The position numbers and the translations under genes were made by a program. From Bacteroidales bacterium (GTDB lineage Bacteria; Bacteroidota; Bacteroidia; Bacteroidales; UBA7960): a DNA stretch of 47,648 bases. Position 1 is the stretch's first letter. Each line of letters starts with the position of its first letter. The notes beneath the pieces were generated by a model, which did not search any database, had not been told where the DNA came from, and was given only the letters and a program-made list of their open reading frames with translations. The stretch covers positions 1-47,648 of the forward strand of contig PWJC01000069.1 in NCBI GenBank assembly GCA_003560165.1, written 5' to 3'. This document shows positions 17,641 through 25,495 of this stretch, piece by piece.

Positions 17641-17802
17641 TTATGCAGCCTTATTTTCATAAGTATCTCTTTCCCAATGTTCAATATATTCATTGATGTA
17701 GTCATGATGTAGCGGATAATTCATTTGTTGCAGCCATGATGTAATCAAATATTTTGTTCTCCCACCATTACTCTTTATAATTGTAGCAGAATAATCAGGA
17801 TC
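17641..17802 (-). pseudogene. Possible decayed 3' gene fragment
   Basis: On the minus strand, 53 sense codons run to a TAA at 17641-17643. They read like real protein (SWLQQMNYPLHHDYINEYIE, then HWERDTYENKAA at the end). There is an in-frame stop just upstream and no start codon near the top of the frame. The stretch is more AT-rich than its surroundings. It looks like the C-terminal remnant of a lost gene. I do not recognise the family. It overlaps the putative promoter of the glucan locus, so chance coding in promoter DNA is the main alternative. Confidence 0.22.
17753..17783 (+). promoter_or_regulatory. Candidate promoter of the beta-glucan locus
   Basis: TTTG (17753-17756) and TATAATTG (17776-17783, 7/8 match to TAnnTTTG) are separated by 19 nt, the expected Bacteroidota spacing. 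Transcription would begin near 17790, right at the 14-bp tandem repeat, leaving a leader of about 80 nt before the PKD lipoprotein. Confidence 0.45.
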
Positions 17803-17818
17803 TTATAATCAGGATCTT
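17791..17818 (+). repeat. 14-bp perfect tandem duplication
   Basis: ATAATCAGGATCTT occurs twice in a row (17791-17804 and 17805-17818) at the predicted transcription start of the glucan locus. The first 13 bases also occur at 4531-4543, directly before the acyl-CoA ligase ATG. It could be a duplicated regulator site or leader element. Confidence 0.55.
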
Positions 17819-17873
17819 ATTGAACTACCATCCAAACTTTATTTATTTATTAAATCAAACAAACAACATGATC

Positions 17874-19367
17874 ATGGAAAAAAACAAAAAAGAAAACTTT
17901 ATCAGGCAGGCGCTCTTCTTTTTGGGCGCATTGGCCGTTATTGCCTTTTTACCCTCCTGCGAAGAGGATGATGATCCCATTCCTGATGATCCCATTGCAA
18001 GCTTCCAGTATGAGATCGATGAAGAAGAACCACTGACTGTTGTATTCCAGAACTTCTCTCAGAATGCCGAAACCTACAGCTGGAATTTCGGCGACGGAAA
18101 TACCTCAGCGGAAGAAAACCCCACCCATACCTATGAGGATTTTGATACCTATGAAGTTGTACTGACAGCTACCAACAGTGCCGGAGTAAGCAGAAGTTTT
18201 ACCGAGGTCATTCAGGTACAGGATCCGTTTGTAGCACTGACACTGCTTGCAGGAATGGAATCCAAAACATGGAAGCTGTACCGTTTAGAAACCAGTATGG
18301 GCGTAGGACCAAACGTGGACTCCAGAGAATGGTGGTCTCTGGAGAACGACGGATCAAGACCTTGCAAGTATTTCCATGAATTCACCTTCCACCGGAACGG
18401 CGATTATGTATTTGATGACAAAGGAAGCATGTGGGGAGAAGGCGGGATATTCGATGAAGAGCTTGTAGGGGAATGCTTTGAGGCTATTCCCGCCAATATG
18501 GTTGGCCCCGAAGGTCAGGACCTCTCTGCATGGCTGGGCGGAACCCACTCTTTTGAATTCGACCCCGCAACCAACATGGTTACCCTTGAAGGATTGGGTG
18601 CCTGGATCGGCATTGTCAAGGTGGGTACCGATGGAGAAGTAAGCGTTCCCCAAAACAGCGTTTCATTCAATGTCGAAATCGAAGAACGCGATGGCTATGA
18701 TTACATGTCTGTGGTTTTTCTGTATCCTGGTGATCAGGATGTAGCATGGACATTTTCTTATGCCCACTACTACGACACCGGACTGGAGCCTGAAGTTATT
18801 CTGGAACCAGCGGGCATTGATCCACTGGAAGAACTGACCCCCACAGAAATGTACAACACTTTTGCGTCAACAAGTGATGATGATGTACAGGTCCTCGTGC
18901 CGACAGAATCTACGGTTGAATTAACGGTAGGTGTGGAAGATCCTGCTGATGCTGACGCGGCAAAGGTCGGGCAGTACAGAAGAGTTGCCGCATTATACCA
19001 GGAGCTTCAGTTTGCAACCGAATATTACATCCAGTTTGATAACTTCACCACTGTATCCATCGATGTTTATATTCCGAGCACCAATGATTTTTCAGGTGCC
19101 CTGACACAAGACATTGCCATCATCATTGCCAACAATCACGACACCCCCGAATGGTGGAACCATCACCTGCAATACGATGTGGATACCGAGGATGTTAAAC
19201 TTGATGAGTGGCAAACATTTACATTCCAGTTAGACGAACCGACCAGTGGTCCCGGAGAAGGCACTCCGCTTGATCGTACAGATCTCAATTTCTTTGCGAT
19301 ATCCATTGGTGGTGGCGGACACGATATTCAAGGAACCTTCTATATCCGCAACTTCAAATTTGAATAA
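17874..19367 (+). CDS. PKD-domain surface lipoprotein, likely glucan-binding
   Basis: I choose the ATG at 17874, giving 497 residues; 17868 is also possible, while an upstream ATG at 17820 would add a tail before the signal peptide. The N-terminus is a lipoprotein signal ending in FLPSC (Cys29), followed by EEDDD, the acidic pattern that directs Bacteroidota lipoproteins to the cell surface. A PKD domain follows (about 38-115, with SWNFGDGNTS). Next is a region starting ESKTWKLYRLE that is rich in aromatic residues (WKLYRL, REWW, YFHEF). A C-terminal beta-sandwich-like region (about 340-497) ends in GTFYIRNFKFE. No catalytic set is visible. By position in the locus it fills the place of SusE/F-type surface glycan-binding proteins. 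Ligand binding is inferred. Confidence 0.8.
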   Translation: MEKNKKENFIRQALFFLGALAVIAFLPSCEEDDDPIPDDPIASFQYEIDEEEPLTVVFQNFSQNAETYSWNFGDGNTSAEENPTHTYEDFDTYEVVLTATNSAGVSRSFTEVIQVQDPFVALTLLAGMESKTWKLYRLETSMGVGPNVDSREWWSLENDGSRPCKYFHEFTFHRNGDYVFDDKGSMWGEGGIFDEELVGECFEAIPANMVGPEGQDLSAWLGGTHSFEFDPATNMVTLEGLGAWIGIVKVGTDGEVSVPQNSVSFNVEIEERDGYDYMSVVFLYPGDQDVAWTFSYAHYYDTGLEPEVILEPAGIDPLEELTPTEMYNTFASTSDDDVQVLVPTESTVELTVGVEDPADADAAKVGQYRRVAALYQELQFATEYYIQFDNFTTVSIDVYIPSTNDFSGALTQDIAIIIANNHDTPEWWNHHLQYDVDTEDVKLDEWQTFTFQLDEPTSGPGEGTPLDRTDLNFFAISIGGGGHDIQGTFYIRNFKFE

Positions 19368-19380
19368 CTATCAAGCTTTG

Positions 19381-19410
19381 GACAATGGCCGGCAATTTCC
19401 GGCCATTGTC
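19381..19410 (+). terminator. Strong hairpin after the PKD lipoprotein gene
   Basis: GACAATGGCCGG (19381-19392) pairs perfectly with 19399-19410 around the 6-nt loop CAATTT, then TCTTT follows. The 12-bp GC-rich stem lies 14 nt past the PKD stop codon and 17 nt before the GH16 start. The short U-tract suggests a partial terminator or an mRNA-stability element rather than full termination. Confidence 0.6.
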
Positions 19411-19426
19411 TCTTTAAAAAACACCC

Positions 19427-20545
19427 ATGCCATCGCTTAAGTTGACCATATCTGCCATCATGTTTGCAGTAACCGCGTTGGTGAACGTTGCCTGCGAGGA
19501 TGATAAGACGTTGAACTTAGGAGATCCTGCCAATTTAATTGTAGACGTAGAGATTGCGGAAGATAAAAGCGGACATGTCCGTATCCAGGCATGGGCCGAT
19601 CATGCGGTTGAATTCCAGTTGCGTATTGGTTCGGCCGATGAGCCCATCGAATCCAACATCACTGGCACTTTTGAATACACATTTATTCAACCGGGCAATT
19701 ATGAGCTGGATATAAGGGCCTACGGCACATCCGGCAGGTATTTGCGGCAGGTCGTGCCCGTGACGATAGTAATCGGGCAGGAAGTATCTCCCGGACAGGG
19801 TTACACAACCCCGCTGCATTATGATGGTTGGGAGCTTGTTTGGCATGATGAGTTCGAAGGCAATTCGATCAATTCAGACAACTGGGTATTTGAAATCGGC
19901 GACGGTTGTCCCCATTTATGCGGATGGGGGAACAACGAGCTCCAGTATTACCGGGCACAAAATGCATGGGTCGAAGACGGTGTTCTGACCATCGAGGCCC
20001 GCAGAGAAAATGCAGGCAACCGCCAATATACATCAGCGAGGATGAAAACACAGGGCAGGCAGTCATTTAAATACGGCCGGATCGACATCAGGGCCCTATT
20101 GCCCGAAGGCCAGGGCATCTGGCCGGCTTTATGGATGCTGGGCAATGACATAGAATCGGTTGGCTGGCCCCGATGCGGAGAAATCGACATCATGGAAATG
20201 ATTGGCGGTAAAGGCCGGGAGAACACCGTACACGGCACATTGCACTGGGATCTGAATGGCCATGTGCAGGCAGGAGGATCCTATACCCTGCCCTCCGGGA
20301 CTTTCGGCGATGAATACCATGTGTTCAGCATCATCTGGAACGAACACCTGATCAAATGGTATGTTAACGACATTCAGTTTTCTCAGATCAACATTACTCC
20401 CAACCACATGACAGAGTTCCACCGGGAGTTTTTTTTCCTGTTTAATGTGGCGGTTGGTGGTAACTGGCCGGGAAATCCGGATGCGACCACTGTCTTCCCG
20501 CAACAACTGCGCGTAGATTATGTGCGCGTTTTTAAGAAACAATGA
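19427..20545 (+). CDS. GH16 endo-beta-1,3-glucanase (laminarinase) lipoprotein
   Basis: This 372-residue protein hydrolyses internal bonds of beta-1,3-glucan. It has a lipoprotein signal (Cys23 in NVAC) followed by EDD, pointing to the cell surface. A small Ig/PKD-like domain (about 30-118) precedes the GH16 jelly-roll (about 130-372). Laminarinase marks are WHDEFEG, WGNNELQYY, the active site GEIDIMEMIG (Glu252 nucleophile, Asp254, Glu257 acid/base) and ALWMLGND before it. The additional Met in the E-I-D-I-M-E pattern is the beta-bulge form usual for laminarinases and unlike kappa-carrageenases or agarases with other surroundings. It sits between the PKD lipoprotein and SusC, and probably makes the oligosaccharides that SusCD import. 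Confidence 0.92.
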   Translation: MPSLKLTISAIMFAVTALVNVACEDDKTLNLGDPANLIVDVEIAEDKSGHVRIQAWADHAVEFQLRIGSADEPIESNITGTFEYTFIQPGNYELDIRAYGTSGRYLRQVVPVTIVIGQEVSPGQGYTTPLHYDGWELVWHDEFEGNSINSDNWVFEIGDGCPHLCGWGNNELQYYRAQNAWVEDGVLTIEARRENAGNRQYTSARMKTQGRQSFKYGRIDIRALLPEGQGIWPALWMLGNDIESVGWPRCGEIDIMEMIGGKGRENTVHGTLHWDLNGHVQAGGSYTLPSGTFGDEYHVFSIIWNEHLIKWYVNDIQFSQINITPNHMTEFHREFFFLFNVAVGGNWPGNPDATTVFPQQLRVDYVRVFKKQ

Positions 20546-20599
20546 AGCGACAAAGGCATCGTATCGTCACTATAAACCAAGTATCTCAAACCTACGAAC

Positions 20600-23500
20600 A
20601 TGAAGAGCATCCTATTTTCCCTGATCTTGCTGATCTCCGTGATTTTCCAGGCCGGCACGCTTTACGCCCAGACCCTTCAGGGCCTTGTCACCGACCGCAC
20701 CACCGGCGAATCACTTCCGGGGGCTACCATCCAGATCATAGGTACCACAAGGGGAACTGTGACCGGAATTGAGGGCGATTACCAGTTAAGCCTCGATGCC
20801 GGCACCCATGTCTTGAGTGTAAGCTATGTTGGCTATATCCCTCAGGAAATTGAAATCAGCATTGAACCGGACGAAACACTCGTCCGCAATATCCAGTTAC
20901 AACCCGATATTACCACCTTTGAAGAGTTTGTGGTGGTGGGCTATGGCACACAGCAAAAAAAGGTTGTTACAGGAGCTATCTCAAGTATCGATGCCGATGA
21001 GATCACTGCCACACCTGTCCTTCGGGTCGAACAAGCCATGCAGGGTAGGGCAGCCGGGGTACAGGTGACCAACCTTTCGGGCCAGCCCGGTGAGGCACCC
21101 ACTGTGCGCATCCGCGGCGCCGGGACAACGGGCAACGCAGAACCCCTGTATGTTGTAGACGGTATGGTCGTAAGTGGGATCGATTTTCTGAATCCCGGCG
21201 ACATCGAATCCATCGATGTATTGAAGGATGCGGCCTCTGCAGCAATATACGGAGCCAGGGCTGCAAATGGCGTGGTGCTCATAACCACTAGGAGCGGTGT
21301 GGAAGGCGATCTGAGCCTCAATTATTCATTCTATCAGGGCATTCAAAATGTGGCACGCTTTGTCGATGTGCTCAATTCAGAGCAATACATGATGATGATG
21401 AATGAAGGTGCCCGGAATGCCGGCAGGACCGAACCATTTGATCTGAATGAGATCCCCAGGCACAATACCAACTGGCAACAAGAATTGTTTGAACGCAATG
21501 CACCGATAGCAAACCATGAGCTGTCGGTAAGCGGTGGTACCGAAAATTCGACATATAGCTCCTCGCTTTCTTATTTTACACAGCAGGGTATTATCGGGGG
21601 AGACCGGTCGCAATTTGACCGGATTACTGCCCGGCTGAATACCCGTCACCAGGTAAATGATTTCATCCGCTTTGGAAACAACCTGGCCTATTCACACATC
21701 ATCAGCAGGGGCATTGCCAGCAATGCATCCTTCAACGCAGCCTACAGCAGCGCCCTGAACATCGACCCCCTCACACCCGTTTTCCAGCAAAATGAAGACA
21801 TACTATCCCAGCCTCCCTATTCGAATCAGCCTGTGGTGACCAGTCGTGATGGGAGGGTTTACGGTATATCACAGAATGTAGGCGCAGAGATTGTAAATCC
21901 ATTGGCATTGCTTGAAATCCAGACCGGAGAAACCAGGGTGGATAAAATTGTAGGAAACGTATTCGGAGAAGTTGAGCCGCTGACCGATCTGACCTTCAGG
22001 ACAACGCTCGGCATCGATCTGGGTTATGTGCTGAATGATGCTCATCAGCCATTGTTTTATCTTAACGGTGCACAGCTGAACACTGAAAAAACCACTGTAC
22101 AGAAGAACATTGACAGGTATTATACCTGGCAGTTCGAAAACACCCTCGCTTACTCCAGGCAAGTGGACGACCACAGCTTTTCGGCGCTGGTAGGTACCAC
22201 GGCCAACAAATCCAACTTCGAAAACCTGTTTGGGTTCAATGCCGATGTAGACGTGAGCAATCCGAACCATGTCTATCTGAATATGGCCACAGATACTGTC
22301 TGGCAAGCCTTTGGCGGAGCATCCCACTCAGCACTCCTTTCGCTTTTCGGACGCATCACCTACGACTATCAGGCCAGATATGCCTTTAATGCCACGGTGC
22401 GCAGAGACGGTTCATCAAAATTCGGCCCGAACGACCGCTTCGGTACGTTTCCTTCTGTTGGCGTAACCTGGATGATCAGCGAGGAAGATTTTTTCCCTTC
22501 GTTGGGGGCCATGGAAGTGATCAAGCTGAGGGCATCCTGGGGTGTTAACGGCAACCAGGAGATCGGCAACTATCAATTTGTCTCAACAATTGACAGAAGC
22601 AGGGGATATATCTTTGGAGGCGGAAGAGCCTTCGGTGCCTCCCCTTCATTCATTGCCAACCGGGATATCCGTTGGGAAGAGTCGGAACAGATCGATGTGG
22701 CCATAGACTTTGGTGCATACAACAATCGCCTGACCGGCACCGTCGACTATTATATCAAGACCACCAGGGGCTTGCTGGAAGTCATTCCCATTCCCGGTCA
22801 TGTGGGCAACGACCCGCCGGTTGCCAATGTCGGCAGCGTCGAAAACAGAGGGGTTGAGATGTCGCTTAACTGGCGTAACTATCAGGAAGACCTTCGCTAT
22901 TCCTTAGGCATAAATGCAGCATACAACAGAAACCGGATGACAAAAATCGGGAATGCCGAAGGGGTGCTTCCCGGTGCAAACTGGGCCGTGGCAGGTATGG
23001 TAACACGCACCGAACTGGGTTTGCCCATTGCCTATTTCTACGGTTATGTCACAGATGGAATATTTCAGAACTGGGACGAGGTGAACAGCCATATTAACAG
23101 AAGCGGTCAGAGGCTGCAACCCAATGCCAGGCCGGGAGATGTTCGTTTTGTGGACGTCAACGGCGATGGCGTGATCAATCCCGACGACCGCACCATGATC
23201 GGCAACCCCACTCCCGACTGGACATTCGGCATGAACGGAAACTTCGAATACAAGCAGTTCGATCTTGGTTTCCTTATTATCGGAACCTATGGAAACGACG
23301 TTTTCAACGGAATAAGAAGGCGCGACCTGAATTCCACCAACCTTTCCACCGATATGCTGAGTCGCTGGACGGGCGAAGGTACCTCGAATACACTACCCCG
23401 TTTTACCTTCAGCGACATCAATCGCAACAACAGGATTTCGGACCTGTACATTGAAGATGCTTCTTTTGTAAGGCTTAAGAATATCCAGATAGGATACGTC

Positions 23501-23698
23501 CTTCCGTCAAGCATGGTGAACAGGATCAATGCAAGAGCCTGGCGGATCTACGTATCTGCAGAAAACCTTATTACCCTCACCAGGTATACAGGGGCCGATC
23601 CGGAGATCGGAGCCCTCAGTTCATTCGACATTGGCATTGACAGGGGTATTTATCCGCAGGCAAGGACGTTCCGCCTGGGTACCAGCTTGTCATTCTAG
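20600..23698 (+). CDS. SusC/RagA-family TonB-dependent outer membrane transporter
   Basis: This 1032-residue protein imports oligosaccharides through the outer membrane with energy from TonB. It has a signal peptide ending LYAQ and a carboxypeptidase-D-like domain (about 25-105, LQGLVTDRTTGESLPGATIQI). The SusC-type motif FVVVGYGTQQKK is followed by the plug domain (about 115-235, PTVRIRGAGTTGNAEPLYVVDG). The rest is a 22-strand barrel ending in aromatic Phe (LGTSLSF), the signal for outer membrane assembly. The length is normal. Its partner SusD follows after 150 bp. The GH16, PKD and GH149 neighbours indicate beta-1,3-glucan fragments as cargo. Confidence 0.95.
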   Translation: MKSILFSLILLISVIFQAGTLYAQTLQGLVTDRTTGESLPGATIQIIGTTRGTVTGIEGDYQLSLDAGTHVLSVSYVGYIPQEIEISIEPDETLVRNIQLQPDITTFEEFVVVGYGTQQKKVVTGAISSIDADEITATPVLRVEQAMQGRAAGVQVTNLSGQPGEAPTVRIRGAGTTGNAEPLYVVDGMVVSGIDFLNPGDIESIDVLKDAASAAIYGARAANGVVLITTRSGVEGDLSLNYSFYQGIQNVARFVDVLNSEQYMMMMNEGARNAGRTEPFDLNEIPRHNTNWQQELFERNAPIANHELSVSGGTENSTYSSSLSYFTQQGIIGGDRSQFDRITARLNTRHQVNDFIRFGNNLAYSHIISRGIASNASFNAAYSSALNIDPLTPVFQQNEDILSQPPYSNQPVVTSRDGRVYGISQNVGAEIVNPLALLEIQTGETRVDKIVGNVFGEVEPLTDLTFRTTLGIDLGYVLNDAHQPLFYLNGAQLNTEKTTVQKNIDRYYTWQFENTLAYSRQVDDHSFSALVGTTANKSNFENLFGFNADVDVSNPNHVYLNMATDTVWQAFGGASHSALLSLFGRITYDYQARYAFNATVRRDGSSKFGPNDRFGTFPSVGVTWMISEEDFFPSLGAMEVIKLRASWGVNGNQEIGNYQFVSTIDRSRGYIFGGGRAFGASPSFIANRDIRWEESEQIDVAIDFGAYNNRLTGTVDYYIKTTRGLLEVIPIPGHVGNDPPVANVGSVENRGVEMSLNWRNYQEDLRYSLGINAAYNRNRMTKIGNAEGVLPGANWAVAGMVTRTELGLPIAYFYGYVTDGIFQNWDEVNSHINRSGQRLQPNARPGDVRFVDVNGDGVINPDDRTMIGNPTPDWTFGMNGNFEYKQFDLGFLIIGTYGNDVFNGIRRRDLNSTNLSTDMLSRWTGEGTSNTLPRFTFSDINRNNRISDLYIEDASFVRLKNIQIGYVLPSSMVNRINARAWRIYVSAENLITLTRYTGADPEIGALSSFDIGIDRGIYPQARTFRLGTSLSF

Positions 23699-23718
23699 TA
23701 ATCACAAGGAACGAAGAA

Positions 23719-23807
23719 ACGAATGAACAACAGAACGAATGAACGACAGAACGAATTTTTTTTTACTTTCTACCTTTTACCTTCTGTCTTCCGTTTTCTG
23801 TCTTCCG
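23719..23807 (+). repeat. Purine and pyrimidine repeats between susC and susD
   Basis: A 16-bp unit ACGAATGAACRACAGA occurs twice (23719-23734 and 23735-23750), followed by a third start, ACGAAT. A run of nine T (23756-23764) comes next, then TTCTGTCTTCCG twice (23782-23793 and 23796-23807). GACAGAA in the purine part can pair with TTCTGTC in the pyrimidine part, so a stem around the T-run is possible. This is unusual content for a susC-susD gap. Confidence 0.5.
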
Positions 23808-23848
23808 TCATCGACATTTCACATACTGAAATATAAAAACCCAACCAG

Positions 23849-25405
23849 ATGAACCATAGATTAATCAAATCACTGCAGGTTTTTCTCATCGCCATTTTTT
23901 TGTTCGGATGCAGCGATGATTTTCTTGACCTGAACCCCCTCGACCAGGTGGTAAGCACAAACTTTTACCAAACCGAAGAAGACGCCTTTCAGGCTCTGGT
24001 GGCTGTGTATGATGTGCTCACCTATCAGTCGACTCCGGGTGTCAGCTGGGCTCCCTTTCTGACTGTGGCCGATGTGCTTTCGGACGATGTCTTTGGCGGG
24101 GGGTCGGATGCCAACGACGGACGGGATTTCAATCAGTTGAACGACCACGACATCCCCGCAGCCAACCCGATTGTTCATGCCACCTGGATCAAGAACTATA
24201 TTGGCATTTACCGGTCAAACCTGTATCTCGAAATGATAGACGGCATCGATGCGGCAGAAAGTTTCAAACAAAGGACCAGTGCGGAGGTGAAATTCATGCG
24301 GGCTTATTTTTACTTCGAGCAAGTCCGATTCTTCGAAAACATTCCGCTGCTGACACGAACCTTGTCGGGGCCATCCGAATACAGCCAGGAGCAAAACACC
24401 CCCAAAGAGGTGTACGATCAGATTGCCCTCGACCTTGTGGAAGCCATTGCCGGCCTTCCCGAATCGGTAACTGCAGCAGAGACCGGAAGGATCACCAAAT
24501 GGGCGGCTCAGGCTTTGCTGGCCAGGATTTACCTGTTCTATAACGGGGTTTACGGAGCCGAACTGATGGCAGGCGACACCACTGTCGACCGGGCTTATGT
24601 GCTCGCACAACTGGAAGACCTGATCGCCAACAGCGGGCATGATCTTTTTCCTGATTATTCGCTCAACTTCAAACTTGCCGGCGAATTTGGGATAGAATCG
24701 GTTTTTGAGATCGCTCACGGCGACACCCCGACCTGGTGGGATTGGGGTTATCCGCGGGGAGGTGCCGGCAATCTGGCTGCCCAGATGCAGGGACCAAGGG
24801 TAACCGGATCAAACAAATGGAACAGGGGATGGAGTTTTGGCACGGTAAGCCACAAGCTGGCAGCGTTCATGGCAGATGACCCCCGCTTCAATTACACCAT
24901 TCTTACCGAGCAGGAACTGGACGGAAATCTTACCAAAGGATACCAACATACCGGATACTTTTCCAAAAAATACAGTTCGGATGCAGAGCACTGGGGGTCT
25001 GCCGGACAGTTTGAACTAAACAGGACCGTCAACTTCCGGGTAATTCGCTTCTCTGATGTGCTTTTGATGGCCGCAGAACTTGGGAGTCCGAATGCCCAGT
25101 CCTACCTCGACAGGGTAAGAGCCAGGGTCGGACTGGATCCCGTACCGGCCAGCCTGGAAAATATTTTCAGGGAAAGGCGGCTGGAACTCTCGCTCGAAGG
25201 CATCCGTTATTTTGACCTTATACGTCGCGGAATGGATGTTGCCAATCAGGAATTAACCCACTCCGGCATCAGGGGCCCCAGATACGAGGGAGACCAACAA
25301 ATATTCGATGTAAGGTTCAACACGGCAACCCGGGGTTTTTTGCCCATTCCGCTGACGGAAATAGACCTTTCTGCCGGTGTGTTTCAACAAAACAGCGGAT
25401 ACTGA
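23849..25405 (+). CDS. SusD/RagB-family surface glycan-binding lipoprotein
   Basis: This 518-residue lipoprotein is the lid of the SusCD importer. The signal ends in FLFGC (Cys21), followed by SDDFLDLNPLDQ, the common SusD start and a surface-export signal. The helical TPR-like core is seen as EVKFMRAYFYFEQVRFFENIPLL, KWAAQALLARIYLFYNG and FRERRLELSLEGIRYFDLIRRG. The last of these is the usual C-terminal SusD motif, before FLPIPLTEIDLS. It follows SusC and precedes the MFS permease. Substrate specificity is inferred from the locus rather than from this protein. Confidence 0.94.
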   Translation: MNHRLIKSLQVFLIAIFLFGCSDDFLDLNPLDQVVSTNFYQTEEDAFQALVAVYDVLTYQSTPGVSWAPFLTVADVLSDDVFGGGSDANDGRDFNQLNDHDIPAANPIVHATWIKNYIGIYRSNLYLEMIDGIDAAESFKQRTSAEVKFMRAYFYFEQVRFFENIPLLTRTLSGPSEYSQEQNTPKEVYDQIALDLVEAIAGLPESVTAAETGRITKWAAQALLARIYLFYNGVYGAELMAGDTTVDRAYVLAQLEDLIANSGHDLFPDYSLNFKLAGEFGIESVFEIAHGDTPTWWDWGYPRGGAGNLAAQMQGPRVTGSNKWNRGWSFGTVSHKLAAFMADDPRFNYTILTEQELDGNLTKGYQHTGYFSKKYSSDAEHWGSAGQFELNRTVNFRVIRFSDVLLMAAELGSPNAQSYLDRVRARVGLDPVPASLENIFRERRLELSLEGIRYFDLIRRGMDVANQELTHSGIRGPRYEGDQQIFDVRFNTATRGFLPIPLTEIDLSAGVFQQNSGY

Positions 25406-25459
25406 TGCTCATAGTCTAGGGGGTATGATCACCTCTTCAATTCAGCAACTTTTATTCTC

Positions 25460-25482
25460 TGGCGGCCTCAAAACAGCCGCCA
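25460..25482 (+). other. Intercistronic hairpin between susD and MFS genes
   Basis: TGGCGGC (25460-25466) pairs with GCCGCCA (25476-25482) around a 9-nt loop, 13 nt before the MFS start. No U-tract follows. It may shield the 3' end of the susD part of the message or lower read-through into the MFS and enzyme genes. Confidence 0.4.
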
Positions 25483-25495
25483 TATCAGATAAATC

